Positions 1-10,782 of a stretch of 64,000 nucleotides of DNA are shown in pieces; within the stretch, counting starts at the first letter, position 1, and each line of letters begins with the position of its first letter. The notes below the pieces were generated by a model, which saw only the letters and a list, made by a program, of their open reading frames with translations, was not told where the DNA came from and ran no database searches. The stretch is from Fusarium oxysporum f. sp. lycopersici 4287 (taxonomy: Eukaryota > Ascomycota > Sordariomycetes > Hypocreales > Nectriaceae), in NCBI RefSeq assembly GCF_000149955.1, contig NC_030992.1:3488850-3552849 (forward strand). Direction: 5' to 3'. Both the position numbers and the translations under genes were made by a program.

Positions 1-574
1 TGATTTCAGCATGGAAGAAGGTTATTTCAACTATGTATTACGAGATTTTTTGTATGAATAGACGGGCCATGGTTCATAGTGGAATATCCAGGCTGTGACC
101 AGGACGGACGACTGGGGCTCTTTTGGTCAGAGACTGGCAATTGGGCTATGTACATTATGAACGATTTAAAAAAAGTTCTCAACCATGATTGTTGGGGAAA
201 GGTTCATCTAAAGTAGTCATGGCTTGACTTGACTTAACTGGCACATTGTTCATGGTATGTCACCAAATGTATTAGCCGTAATTTCTACCAACTGTTCCCC
301 AAGCCTTGTTGGAAACAAACAATGCAAAAATACTTGCGACCCGTAACTACAAATCACATTCACGTATTGTCACTCAAATCATGTCAAGGCAGCATCTTAG
401 ACGACTAAGCGGAGCCGTGTCCCGGGTGGTATTGAATTCATGATCATTTGCACTCTCAACGAGAAGTTCTTTTTACGCCTATTCCGATGCCCATTGCCTT
501 GCATTTTCAGCAGGCCAAAAACCAACCCAAAGACACGCCAGAGAAGCCAGAAACCCACAAGCCCAGTGGTATTT
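1..574. other. Intergenic / 3' flank of RPL25
   Basis: I see no supported gene here. The right part is the 3' flank of the minus-strand L25 gene; short open frames over it are shadows. Confidence 0.5.
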
Positions 575-1562
575 TTAGACGAGAGAGAGCTTGTTGGCAG
601 CAATGTCGAGAGCATCGACATCAGGGGTCAGGCGAGCGTAGGCCTTCTTGGTGCCATCAGGGCGGATGAGGGTGTTGATCTTGACACAGTCAATGTCGTA
701 GAGCTTCTTGAGGGCAAGCTTGATCTGGGCCCTGTGTCGAGGTTAGATTTTACTCTGATATTGTTCTTGGGAAATACTGACTTGTTGCTCTTGATGTCGA
801 CAATGAAGACGAGAGTGTTGTTCTCCTCCATCTTCTTCATCGCGCTCTCGGTGTTGAGAGGGTGGACGATGATCTAGACTGTGGTTAATACAACTGTGTC
901 CCCAACAGGTCTGATTCTAGGTGGGACTAACCTTGTGCTCATCGAGGCGAGGCTGGTGAGGGATGGATCGGCGAGGGTACTTGGGGGCTCGCGAGGTGAT
1001 CAGGGTCTTGGGGCGGTGGAAGGAGGTGCTGAAGCGAGCCTTGACCTTCTTGTGGGAGTTGGACTATTAATATTCGGTTAGCATATTAAGACGGTGGTCT
1101 TCAGGACAATGCTTTCAACTTACGCCCTTGAGAGCGGCCTTGGCAGCATCCTGGGCCTTCTTGTTACCCTTGCCCTTAGGCTGAACTGTTATTGAAAGCA
1201 TCAGCATTCGCTCTTATTCAGAACTCGCAAAATCTGCTGCAGCATGATGCGGTAGAGTATGAACTCGGAGGGTAAGAGTCGAAGAGGAGAATCAGAAGAT
1301 GAATCGGGTCGAGAGGTCGGTGGTATCGAAGCGAAGAAGACGATGACGTAGAAGCGAAGCTGATCGGTCATAGCAGTTGTCGCAACGGATGTAGTTGCAT
1401 CGAGGCGATGTAATGATTTCATCTCGAGAGAGTCGCCATAACATCGTCGTTCAAATTCTTGCTCAATTTCACTTTCGCCCGTCCGATTTTCTTCTTTTTC
1501 CCTTTCTTCTCTTCCCTCTTTGTTGTTTCATATCATGTCGTACCTTTCTTGTTGGCGGCCAT
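575..1562 (-). CDS. RPL25: 60S ribosomal protein L25 (uL23)
   Basis: This is a structural protein of the large cytosolic ribosomal subunit, near the polypeptide exit tunnel in this family. Five exons are placed on the minus strand: 1544-1562, 1124-1185, 932-1063, 778-873 and 575-724, giving about 152 residues. The start is a tiny 19-nt exon reading MAANKK. A lysine-rich N-terminal extension follows, then the conserved uL23 core with [37 protein letters not shown] and the C-terminal [16 protein letters not shown] stretch. The stop follows ANKLSLV. Intron 1 (1186-1543) is 358 nt, long for this genome. The 725-777 intron joins NKS to IKLALKK in frame, one residue shorter than the usual SQIK, so that acceptor is the least certain boundary. 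The gene diverges from BMT2. Confidence 0.93.
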
Positions 1563-2041
1563 TGCGTCGGTGTTGTCGAGGGCACAAGATTGTCGAGTGT
1601 GCTGGTTGTCGTCGGAGTGGTCAAAGGTTCACAAAAAGTTTTGCTGATTCAAAATCTATTTATTTTCGTGATTTATTAGGGCAGTAGCTAATCTGGCTCC
1701 ACTCGCTCCTACATGATGTGATTGGTCGATGCTTGAACCGATTTATCTTTGCCTTAGGTAAGCCAACTGCAAAAAGTCATCGAGAGAATGAATGCTGCAC
1801 TCAATCATACGAAACTTTTGGGCAATTCGATCGATAAATAGGAATCAAAATGCTCTTTCAAGCCTGATAGCTCACTCTACTCTGCTGAAGCTCCCCTGAG
1901 GAGTTGCCCCAATTTGAGAATCGGTGAGTTTCAATATTGCCCTTCTCTTTACCGAGACTAACATGAAAATCATTTCAGATTTCAATGCTTTAAGGGGTCA
2001 AGAGGTCAACACGCAAGGGCAATTCTCATTGCACTCTTAAA
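1563..2041. promoter_or_regulatory. Shared divergent promoter of RPL25 and BMT2, with a BMT2 leader intron
   Basis: These 479 bp separate the start codons of L25 (leftward) and BMT2 (rightward), so both promoters must lie here. A probable 5'-leader intron of BMT2 spans 1924-1978: donor GTGAGT, branch-like ACTAAC and acceptor TTTCAG. On the minus strand, AAAACTTTTTG sits about 70 nt before the L25 start. Confidence 0.6.
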
Positions 2042-2917
2042 ATGGTTTCCAAGAAGCAAACAAGGCTGAAGAGCCTTTCAAGTGGCCGCCCGCCAACTGT
2101 CAAGTCCTCACGGTCAATGTCTAGGAAAGCCAGCAGGAGTCTCATCAACACTCATCACCAACTGGAGAAACAACGTCGGCAAGCTGCAGCCAAGGGCGAC
2201 ACGGTCACCGAAACTCGCCTTGCCTCGGAGATTGCCAAGCTGGGTGGTCTTGACCACTATCAGAAGGCCAGTCTGCAAGGTCAGAGTCTCGACAGAGGAG
2301 GTGACACGTCAAGAGTGCTTCTGGAATGGCTCCCTGTGGCAGAGCTCAAGAAGCGTGCTCAGCCGTTTCATATGCTGGAAGTTGGGGCATTGAGCACTCG
2401 TAACGCATGCTCAACAAGCGGTATCTTTACTATGAAGCATATCGATCTCAACAGCCAGGAGCCAGGCATCACAAAGCAAGATTTTATGGAGCGCCCCTTA
2501 CCCAAGGACGATTCTGAGGTGTTCGATATCATCTCTCTGAGTCTAGTGCTCAACTTCGTGCCCGAGGCCGAGGGGCGTGGACAGATGCTTCTTCGGACTC
2601 TCTCCTTTCTTCGACCTGCAGCTGAACCTGCAACTGGTTCTGACGAACCCTTTCCCTGCCTTTTTGTGGTTCTACCTCGCAGCTGTGTTGACAACTCACG
2701 ATACTTTACAGAAACTCGCTTCGAGGAGTTGATGACGATTCTCGGCTATGTATGCACCAAGTCCAAGATGACTCAGAAATTGGCATATACTCTGTGGAAG
2801 AGGATCGGGACCGTCTCCGAAAAGCGGTCGGATTTTACCAAGAAGGAAGTCAATCCAGGACGGACACGGAACAATTTTGTCATGACGCTCAAAGCTTCGA
2901 CGAGTCATTCAAACTGA
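2042..2917 (+). CDS. BMT2: 25S rRNA adenine-N(1)-methyltransferase Bmt2
   Basis: This single-exon gene encodes 291 residues. Bmt2 proteins use S-adenosylmethionine to place one m1A in large-subunit rRNA in the nucleolus. The basic N-terminus (MVSKKQTRLKSL) is typical of nucleolar proteins. A helical segment around residues 40-90 precedes the methyltransferase core: FHMLEVGALS (about 110-120) is the SAM-binding motif I region, and FDIISLSLVLNFVP followed by RGQML (about 160-185) is the family signature. A conserved C-terminal part includes RYFTETRFEELM and LGY. The length is normal. The start follows a likely leader intron and has no upstream in-frame alternative. It shares its promoter region with the L25 gene, consistent with co-regulation of ribosome biogenesis. 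Confidence 0.87.
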   Translation: MVSKKQTRLKSLSSGRPPTVKSSRSMSRKASRSLINTHHQLEKQRRQAAAKGDTVTETRLASEIAKLGGLDHYQKASLQGQSLDRGGDTSRVLLEWLPVAELKKRAQPFHMLEVGALSTRNACSTSGIFTMKHIDLNSQEPGITKQDFMERPLPKDDSEVFDIISLSLVLNFVPEAEGRGQMLLRTLSFLRPAAEPATGSDEPFPCLFVVLPRSCVDNSRYFTETRFEELMTILGYVCTKSKMTQKLAYTLWKRIGTVSEKRSDFTKKEVNPGRTRNNFVMTLKASTSHSN

Positions 2918-3352
2918 AACGATGAGGGGAGACACGACAACGCGTGGGGCCTCGACGAGCTGCATATGCGGAACTGCCCAACAAACTATCAGCACGGCAA
3001 AACATATGGAGTTTTGAGCACGCGACAATAAGCTGGCATGGTACGAATGTTTACTCTCGATAAGAGGATCCTATCTACACAGTTCTTGGAGAGCGCATAC
3101 TGTGCTGTATCGTCTGGATCGACTATCTGCAACTTGCTACGTCGCACGACTGATAAGGTGCATGCTGACACTTATGCAGCTTGGGGACACCAGATCACCA
3201 GCAGACAGGATCAGCTGGACGGTGGTCTCAGTTTTTGAGGGGACTAGAATTCCCTAGCGAGCTACTACTCTTGCATCTCCGCACAAAGGTCTCACACTAT
3301 TCGACGATTATCATTTCCCCACACCCTGAACGACCTTTCCTGCAGCCGTCTA
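2918..3352. other. Convergent 3' intergenic region
   Basis: This lies between the stop codons of BMT2 (+) and UTR4 (-). I see no gene; it should hold both 3' UTRs. Confidence 0.5.
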
Positions 3353-4753
3353 TCATACTCCCAAAGAAGCGACCTCTGAGTGCTTGAACTCGGTAATGGC
3401 GAGCTTGGACAGAGGTTCGTCTGGCGGCAAGGGCGCATTACCGGGACGAACAACGGGCAAACTGCGCATACCAGCCCCAACAGCAGCCTTGGCCTCGTTG
3501 ATATTGTCGCTCAGGAAAAGCCATCGGTTGACGTCCTTGTGCTCCGGGTGCTCAGAAATGATCTTCGGTAGCTATCAACNNNNNNNNNNNNNNNNNNNNN
3601 NNNNNNNNNNNNNNNNNNNNNNNNNNNNNNNNNNNNNNNNNNNNNNNNNNNNNNNNNNNNNNNNNNNNNNNNNNNNNNNNNNNNNNNNNNNNNNNNNNNN
3701 NNNNNNNNNNNNNNNNNNNNNNNNNNNNNNNNNNNNNNNNNNNNNNNNNNNNNNNNNNNNNNNNNNNNNNNNNNNNNNNNNNNNNNNNNNNNNNNNNNNN
3801 NNNNNNNNNNNNNNNNNNNNNNNNNNNNNNNNNNNNNNNNNNNNNNNNNNNNNNNNNNNNNNNNNNNNNNNNNNNNNNNNNNNNNNNNNNNNNNNNNNNN
3901 NNNNNNNNNNNNNNNNNNNNNNNNNNNNNNNNNNNNNNNNNNNNCATCTTGACATCACGCTTCACCGAGGTCGCGGACGTGCGCTTCAAAGTCAGAGCGC
4001 GAGTTGCGATACTCTCGGGGAAGGCATCGCGGTACTTTGCGAACTCTGGGCTATCCCACTCTTGATCCCAACACCTTGGGAAGTGCCTCAAGTGCATACG
4101 GAAACTAGTGACAACAAACAGACCTTGGTCAGCAGGCTGCAGTGTTGTCGACATCGTGCATGCTATCACGAAACGGGCAAAGTCGGTGAAGAGTGCGAAG
4201 GGGCTGGGAAAGAAGTGCTCGGCTTGGAATTTTCAGCTGCACGCGCCCGAGACTTGCGTAACTTGGCAGGCCTTGGTTCGGCAGCGTGGACACCCGGGAT
4301 CTGGGTACAAAGGCCGGCAGCTGGACGGAGGACGTCCGGAAGAGGAGGCTGGGACGAACTTTGGTGGGATCCATACGGAGGTCCGGGCCCGGAGGCGGTA
4401 AGGGGAACGGACGGAGGTAGTACATGGGTAAGGGAAGTAAAATCGGAACGGTTGCGAAGTGAGACAAGCAAGAAAACGGGACGACTCACGAGAACGTCCT
4501 TGACAAAGGAGATGGGACAAACGGTTCCTTCTGTAATATGTGTTATTATGGCTATTCTGAATGTATGATATCCAAGCAAAGCGCGAGTGTATAGTAAGGT
4601 ACAAAACATATGCCAATACAGAGAATGACAACTCAGTCCAAAACAGTCCTTGCAGTCAACAAAACACGCAGTCGCCAACAGCAACTGTGGAGCCAGTTTA
4701 ATCTTACCGATGTCAAACACTAGGACGTCAAATTCATTGAGGTTGAGCGTCAT
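3353..4753 (-). CDS. UTR4: Enolase-phosphatase E1, interrupted by an assembly gap
   Basis: This acireductone-forming enolase-phosphatase belongs to the HAD superfamily and acts in the methionine salvage pathway. Exon 1 (4708-4753) encodes MTLNLNEFDVLVFDI and exon 2 (4490-4530) continues EGTVCPISFVKDVL; together they form HAD motif I, with nucleophile Asp14 and Glu16. Exon 3 ends at 4104 and begins FPYALEALPKVL, then WDSPEFAKYRDAFPES. After the 365-N gap the C-terminal half resumes with IISEHPEHKDVNRWLFLSDN, then AGMRSLPVVRPGNAPLP and KLAITEF. Intron 2 (4105-4489) is 385 nt. Exon 3 does not read through: small indels near 4069, 3990 and 3970, and one just below the gap near 3570, shift the frame. 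They cluster at gap edges, so I read them as assembly errors rather than a pseudogene. Confidence 0.88.
3580..3944. other. Assembly gap (365 N)
   Basis: A run of N lies inside exon 3 of the enolase-phosphatase gene. The missing part should encode the middle of the HAD domain. The true length is unknown. Confidence 1.
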
Positions 4754-7700
4754 TGTGAAAAGGAGTTAATTTTCGTGAGAAAGCGGTCAAGCCTGAATAT
4801 TGACACGTCCAATATGAGAGATGAAACGGATGAATTAGACCGAAAGAAAGAAAGAAAGATGACAAGAAAATTCTGTCAGACACCAATTCCGATTCGGGAT
4901 CCCTGCTACGATCTTGACAGATAGGGAAGAGAGCGTGAAAAAACTAATATCGGCGGTGGCAGCAGAAGGTCCTTGTTCCTGGATTCAAGAGCGGGCCGCT
5001 ATCTAGCTTGGCGCCTTTTGGTGAGGTGATTTCCTTGGAGGTTCGAGATCCTTGAAGAGGTATCCGTGTTAAGCTTGATGCAGCTGGGAACGTGGGTTGA
5101 TGAGATGCAATAGTAGATCGAATCTAATGCGAATGGAGTGTTGGTTTGCAGCCATGTGAGCATTAGAGGAAAGGCGGTCAAGAGGTGAGGTTGGTTGGAT
5201 TAAGGTGAACCGGCCAATAGCGTGTTAGTATTTCTTGACTGCAGGGTAAGGAGGACAGCGAAGAGGACTGCTGTGAAGGAACTGGATAGAAGGACTTGGC
5301 TGTGTTACAGGGGTCGGCGGCCAGATCCGAGTGAATTGGATAGGCTCTGAGAATTCCGATGGACCTCTAATTAGAAACCAGTTCACGAAAATGACAACTG
5401 GCAGTTCATCTGTCACAAGTCGTGAACTAGATCTTTTCGTTTCCAAGGTCTGCTCAGCATCGTACACGCCTAACCCGGCTGTCGCCAAACCCCGTGTCAC
5501 TACATGCTGTGGTCCCGAGGCAAAGCAACCCAAGCTGCAGCTCGATACGGAGCATTTAACAGATACCCTGCTGTTCCCGAGCTGAAGTGGCCAGTTCATG
5601 CAGCTTCCGGAACGCAGCAGCGAGACAACCCCTGGCAACGGTGAAAGAAAGAAAATATGTGTTGTCCACAGTCACAGCAGGACCCTTTTTCTCTCATCAT
5701 ATTTGGTGGAGTCTCAATTCTTGGCCTCGTGGTAGATGGGGATCCGGTGAGGGTACTTGTGATTAGGCGGCCCCTCCTACCGCTGCACATGTCACTCTGT
5801 TGTCCAGCCACTTCAAGATGAATGAAGGGTCTAACCCATCACCTCACTTCCAGCTGATGGGTCACAATTTGCTGGAGCTTCAATTCAACCCCATGACTGA
5901 CTGTCCATACAGTACTGTAGCTACCCTGGACAAGAGCTGCAACTCTCAGGTGATATCTAAAAAGCGAATCTGTTGAGTCAGAAGATCATCTTCGATGATG
6001 AGATTCAATCCCTTCTGCGTCTCGGTTTTCCCCTCAATATCCCTTATTGCCCTCCTCCATCCCCGCCCTTGTTGACAAGATCCGCGCATAATAGCATGTT
6101 ATGTTGTCAATGTAAGTAAATATTGTGTTTCCGATATGACAACGAATCAGAGCCGGGAACTACGTGACTTGAGACAATCAAACCACGTCCAACCGAAATA
6201 GGGAGTCGTGTCTGGAACCATTTCAACGTGCAATTGTGTAATATGTCGGCCTAGAGCGAGAGACTGCGACCATCGTGACATAACCAATGTTCCTCCATCT
6301 CATCTCCGTATCTCACTTTCACTGAGTCACGACTCCAAGTCTCCTGTCCTTGGAACGCCGATATCGAATTCCGTCTCCATATTTGTCCGGACTCCACAAA
6401 GGGACAGCAAACATCAGATCTCACGAGGCCCGGAGACCCGCACCGAGTGTCAAGTCCGTCCAAACAAACCAGTACACACAGATACAGCACAGTATCTGTC
6501 TTGGCTTGAATAATGGAGACTGGAGACTGGAGCAGGTGAGTAATCTCGAAGAATTCCATCATCCGAGATTCGTAATCCCATATTCCCTGAATAATCTCAT
6601 GTCCACGTATTTTGCACCCCGCTCTGATGGAGACGAAATGACGGCATTTCGTCTGTTGAGTCGAAATTCAAGGTCCATTGCTCTTTGTTGTCTTTCTTCC
6701 CAAAAGGGTAGCATTACAGTGTCCTGATCGGCAAACCTGGCAGGGCAGGCCATTTGTGCACAGCTGTTTCGTGTCATGGTGATATTTGTGAAGATTTGCA
6801 CAGATTTGTGCATGGCTGAGCAACACAGACCCTTGAAAATCCGTCCAGTCACGTTTGATGGTTGACGACAGATCGTTACACGCAATTCCTGCTGGTCCAG
6901 CCTTGGAAGCATAGCCTGTTCTGACGCACGCCCCTTTTCTATTTACGGGTGTAAACACCAACACAGTAAGATCTCCTTGGACAATCCCAGTCCTTGACCA
7001 ATATTTGGAAGCTTCTGGCGTTTGTTGGATGACACATTCACACTCGGCGTCTGAAGAAACCATCTGTTTACTTTTGATGGCCGAGTCTTATTGTCTGCTA
7101 GTTCATCTGGTCCCTGAGACGAAAAGGTCCTCATGGCACCGGGGGCATGCCCACTGGAATGCAGGATCCAGGAGTGCATGACCCAGTGACCACGCTGGAC
7201 CAATTCACTGATAACTTAGATTAGCAGACGAGCAAGGGTGTAAGCGTTAAGTCGTCAGAAGGGTGATCGACAAGAGACTGGCGGCAAAAGTTGGAGACTT
7301 GGAACTGATAACCAGCGATAACAAGGGTCTTCTGCAATCGAAGAATTGGCAGGCTTCAGTCCAGGAACGGGAGAAACGTGGCACAAGATCCAATCAGTTT
7401 TCTGAATAGTCTAGTTGCGTAGTCGCTGACAGCGATTGCCTCAATTCCCCGACTGCAATGTTGGCTGAGCACCGTCCGTCCGTCACTCGGACTGTGACTG
7501 TGCCGTGGCGCCGACTATCTAAGAAAAGCCCGAATTGCGTTTGAGACGGATCAAAACTGTAAACCGAAATAGCGATAGAGAAAACGAGACCCTGATTTCG
7601 GATTCGGGATAGTAAGAATGGGCTCACTTTTCCTGTCCACGAGACAGTTCAGTTTGAGTAGGACATCAGAAGCTGGATTTCCCAGTTGGATTTCGTTGGG

Positions 7701-9440
7701 GACAGAGAAGGACCCTTGCAATTGACAGCTCGTTCTCGTCTTGTTTGCGCTGCCGAGCCAAGCCAGTGAAACCTGGGGATGGCATCGTCGTTGCATGGGA
7801 TGGATTAGCCCATGGCATGGACTACACTGGTGCCACGCGCACTATGCGCACTATGTGCATTGCTACGCTCCGTCGCTGCAGCCAGTGAACAAGTGCTCCA
7901 TTCATGCCTCGAGGCCGTACACCATCTTGTCTACGCCCAGCGGTAGCTTGGTTAACAGTCTGTTGGGATCTGCATCAGGTAATACACATGAGCACTGTCC
8001 TTGAAACACCAGAGTATAGCCTAAAAGTTACTTTGCTGAAGGGTAGCGGGCGGTGAAGCCGCTATCAGCGTTGCATCGACGGAGGTCCAGATTGCGCGAA
8101 TCCCATTTCCCAGTGTCTGAGCCCGGCGCTGAAGGGGATTACTGTAGGCGTACTGTACGATGAGGGGGCGCATACTGTATGATCACGCTGACCAACATGT
8201 CATTTCCCGCCGACCACCAATAAAAGAAAAGGCAGTGGTGAGTTGGGCCGGCAGCGTCCAGCGGGAGGGACGCCGGCAGAAGCTACTCGAATCGCCACCA
8301 AGATTCGGCGCTGGGGCCCCGTACTCGTCCGTATGACTGATGCTGAGCCCCGGCACCGGCCTCTGGATGACTCCCCCTATCCCGTTGACTTCCAGCCACT
8401 GAGTGAGTGATCTGGCTTCTGCTGAGTTTGCCCTGGTTCTGGTTAATGCTCTCCATCCTCAGTGCGCGTGAGGCCTTGTTTACACTGAGCTAGACAGCGC
8501 CGGCTCCCTAATAGCACAGTGCTAGATCTGCATTTGGCAAGTCGTCATGTCAGTTGGTCTTCCGTCATGTCATGTCGCTATTATGATGTCCGGGGGACGG
8601 ATAACTTTGATAACGCGGCATACATAAAAGTGAGCCAGTTATACGAGTTATGCAATGAATTGGCTGCTTCCAGTATACAGTATGTCGCAACAGTGTCTAG
8701 ATAACGCGTGTTCATTATTGACCTCATTTCATTTCTGCCGTCATGTTTTGGATTGAACTTGTCTGTCTGGCGTTGCAATGCTTCCTAATTCTGAGACGAA
8801 GGGGTATCATCATCACCAACCCTGGGCCATCAATGTTTCTGATCGCTGCTTCTGTTTGATTGACCTCTTTATGCCGCCATTCCCTCCCTTGCCCGTCGTG
8901 GTATCGTCCCACGGTAGCGCCATTCCTTCTTTGCTGGCGTCCAAGCCTCCCCCAACATTTGAGGCACCTGAATGGAGCAAACGGGACACAGGGTCACAGT
9001 GCATCTTGTAATTCCGTGTATACGTAAAATTTGTACCTGTCCCCTTTGCCGTAGTTGTCATAGTCGTCGTTGCGTTGCCATGTGTGTCTGCATTGCTGTA
9101 CAGTATAGTACAGCACAGCACAGTACTTGGCTTGCATCTCCCCTGTGCCTGCCTCCTGCCTCCTCCCAACCCCGGCTAGTCCGGTACAAGCAACAACACA
9201 GCACGCAAGGTACGACAGCATGTCTTCAGCTAGTGGACCCGGCCCTCTAATCCTGGGGCCTGGGCAGGTGGAGCTGCAGCTGCAGCAGGCAACTCCAAGT
9301 ACCCCCCCGTCAATTCTAGACCTGGCCCTCACTCGCTGTCTCGCCTGCCTTGGAAGGGGTCCGCCTTGGAAATGGGTGTATCAAACAGTATGAACAATCA
9401 TTCACCCTCACTAATCCAACCTATCCTGTCTTATCCCATG
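4754..9440. other. Long stretch without recognisable genes
   Basis: About 4.7 kb separates UTR4 from the kinase leader. The open frames are short, overlapping and look like nothing known. A GAAA tetranucleotide run lies near 4842-4858. TACTGTA/TACAGTA heptamers recur, with a perfect 12-bp palindrome at 5908-5919, three copies in 8140-8180 and more near 8675 and 9098. A GCGCACTAT tandem pair lies near 7838-7855. No tRNA or 5S gene was seen. The right end may be distal promoter of the kinase gene. Confidence 0.5.
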
Positions 9441-10388
9441 GCCCATCCACCATCCATCCCTCTCCACTTGGTTCCATCACCGCCTTTCCCTTCTAACTCA
9501 CCCTCTCTCTTCTCTTGTCTTCTTTCCCCTGCTTTCTTATCATCGTCTCTCCACCTCTCTTTCCCTTCATTTGTACGCTTTCCGCATCTTCAAAGGCCTT
9601 CTTTCTTCTCGAGCTTGCCACTCTTCTCTCACTATCTCATCTCTTCTGTCTATTCCTATCTAATCCAATCCATCCCAACTCACATCACACCACATCAATC
9701 ACCGTTCTGCTCACCGAACGAATCCGCCTCGCCTCGCATCGCATCGCCACCTTATCTCCCGAAGCAAGCACTCAATCCCAACGCTTATCGCGGTGATTCA
9801 TAGACAGCCAACCACTCAATCACCAATCGATCACGCAAAGCTTGAGCTATACAATCCACAACGAGAAGAAGAAGCGTCGTTGACTTGTGTTGTTTGCTGC
9901 TGCATTAGACCAAGTCCTTGTTCGCCTAGACCTCCTATTACATCGCTCCGTTACCGCATCCCTTGAGCTGCATATCACGAGCCTCGGTCAGCAATCAAAA
10001 GCGCTTATACAGTCGGACACGTCACATAGAAGGATCGTCTTGTGCTGCATTGAGTCGACGAGGGTTTCCTCATTGACTTGCGTTTTACTCTCCGGTCTCT
10101 CACTCAACACCGCAACTCGGCCTAGTTGGCCCGCGTGACTCAACCGTTACCGGCCGAGCATTAGGAACTCCGCCCTGGGCGAGCTCCGCTCCCCTATCCC
10201 CCGGTGCCAGTCTGACTGGTCCGACACGTCGTTTTATCGGCATCGTCGAATCCGGTTCCCTCTCTATTAATACGCCTTCACCTGGTCTTGACCAAAACTC
10301 AATTCTCCGGTCGACCTCGTCCCAAGTCGGCTTCATCACCTCTCATCGTCAGAGTCATTCTTTTTTCAAGTTACAAAAAAACGTACCC

Positions 10389-10400
10389 ATGTTATTATAA
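10389..10400 (+). promoter_or_regulatory. Minimal upstream ORF 1
   Basis: ATG TTA TTA TAA: a start, two leucine codons and a stop, 383 nt before the kinase ATG. One of only two ATGs in the putative leader. Confidence 0.4.
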
Positions 10401-10511
10401 CGAATTTCATTTTCCTTGTCTTCAACTTCTTCGGCCGCTTCGGTCTTCGCAACTCACCGTCACGACAATTCGATAATCATTTCTTTTGTTAAGCCTATCG
10501 AATACCCTCAA

Positions 10512-10523
10512 ATGAGCCTCTGA
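10512..10523 (+). promoter_or_regulatory. Minimal upstream ORF 2
   Basis: ATG AGC CTC TGA: a second four-codon frame, 260 nt before the kinase ATG. The context AAATGA has adenines just before the ATG, compatible with initiation in fungi. Confidence 0.4.
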
Positions 10524-10782
10524 ATACCAACGAACAACAACAACAACATTACCATCAACAACTCGAATTTGCTCAACTCTGCTTTTATCATTACGACACT
10601 GTACATTGCTCATATACCGCGAACATCAATTTTCTTGCATCAGCTCAAGCGTTTTCAAGAGCTTCAACATCGTTCTCCGGACTTCCTACATTCCCGGCTA
10701 TTGACAAACACCAAAAAATCGTTTGTACGACTATTCCCATTTTATTTCTATTCTTTTTGAACATTTTATTTCTTCTTTCGCC

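Larger units (their letters stand above)
9441..10782 (+). promoter_or_regulatory. Probable very long, ATG-depleted 5' leader of the kinase gene
   Basis: Between the ATG at 9438 and the kinase start at 10783 there are only two ATG triplets on the plus strand in 1342 bp, while CAT occurs more than thirty times. Both ATGs open four-codon ORFs. The first third is pyrimidine-rich (about 9442-9700). Such one-sided ATG loss is expected of a transcribed, scanned 5' leader, so I infer that transcription starts near or before 9.45 kb. Leader introns are possible but not assigned. Confidence 0.55.

Noticed and set aside
440..877. 145-codon plus-strand frame near the left edge
   Set aside because: It is the antisense shadow of the L25 exons and introns on the minus strand.
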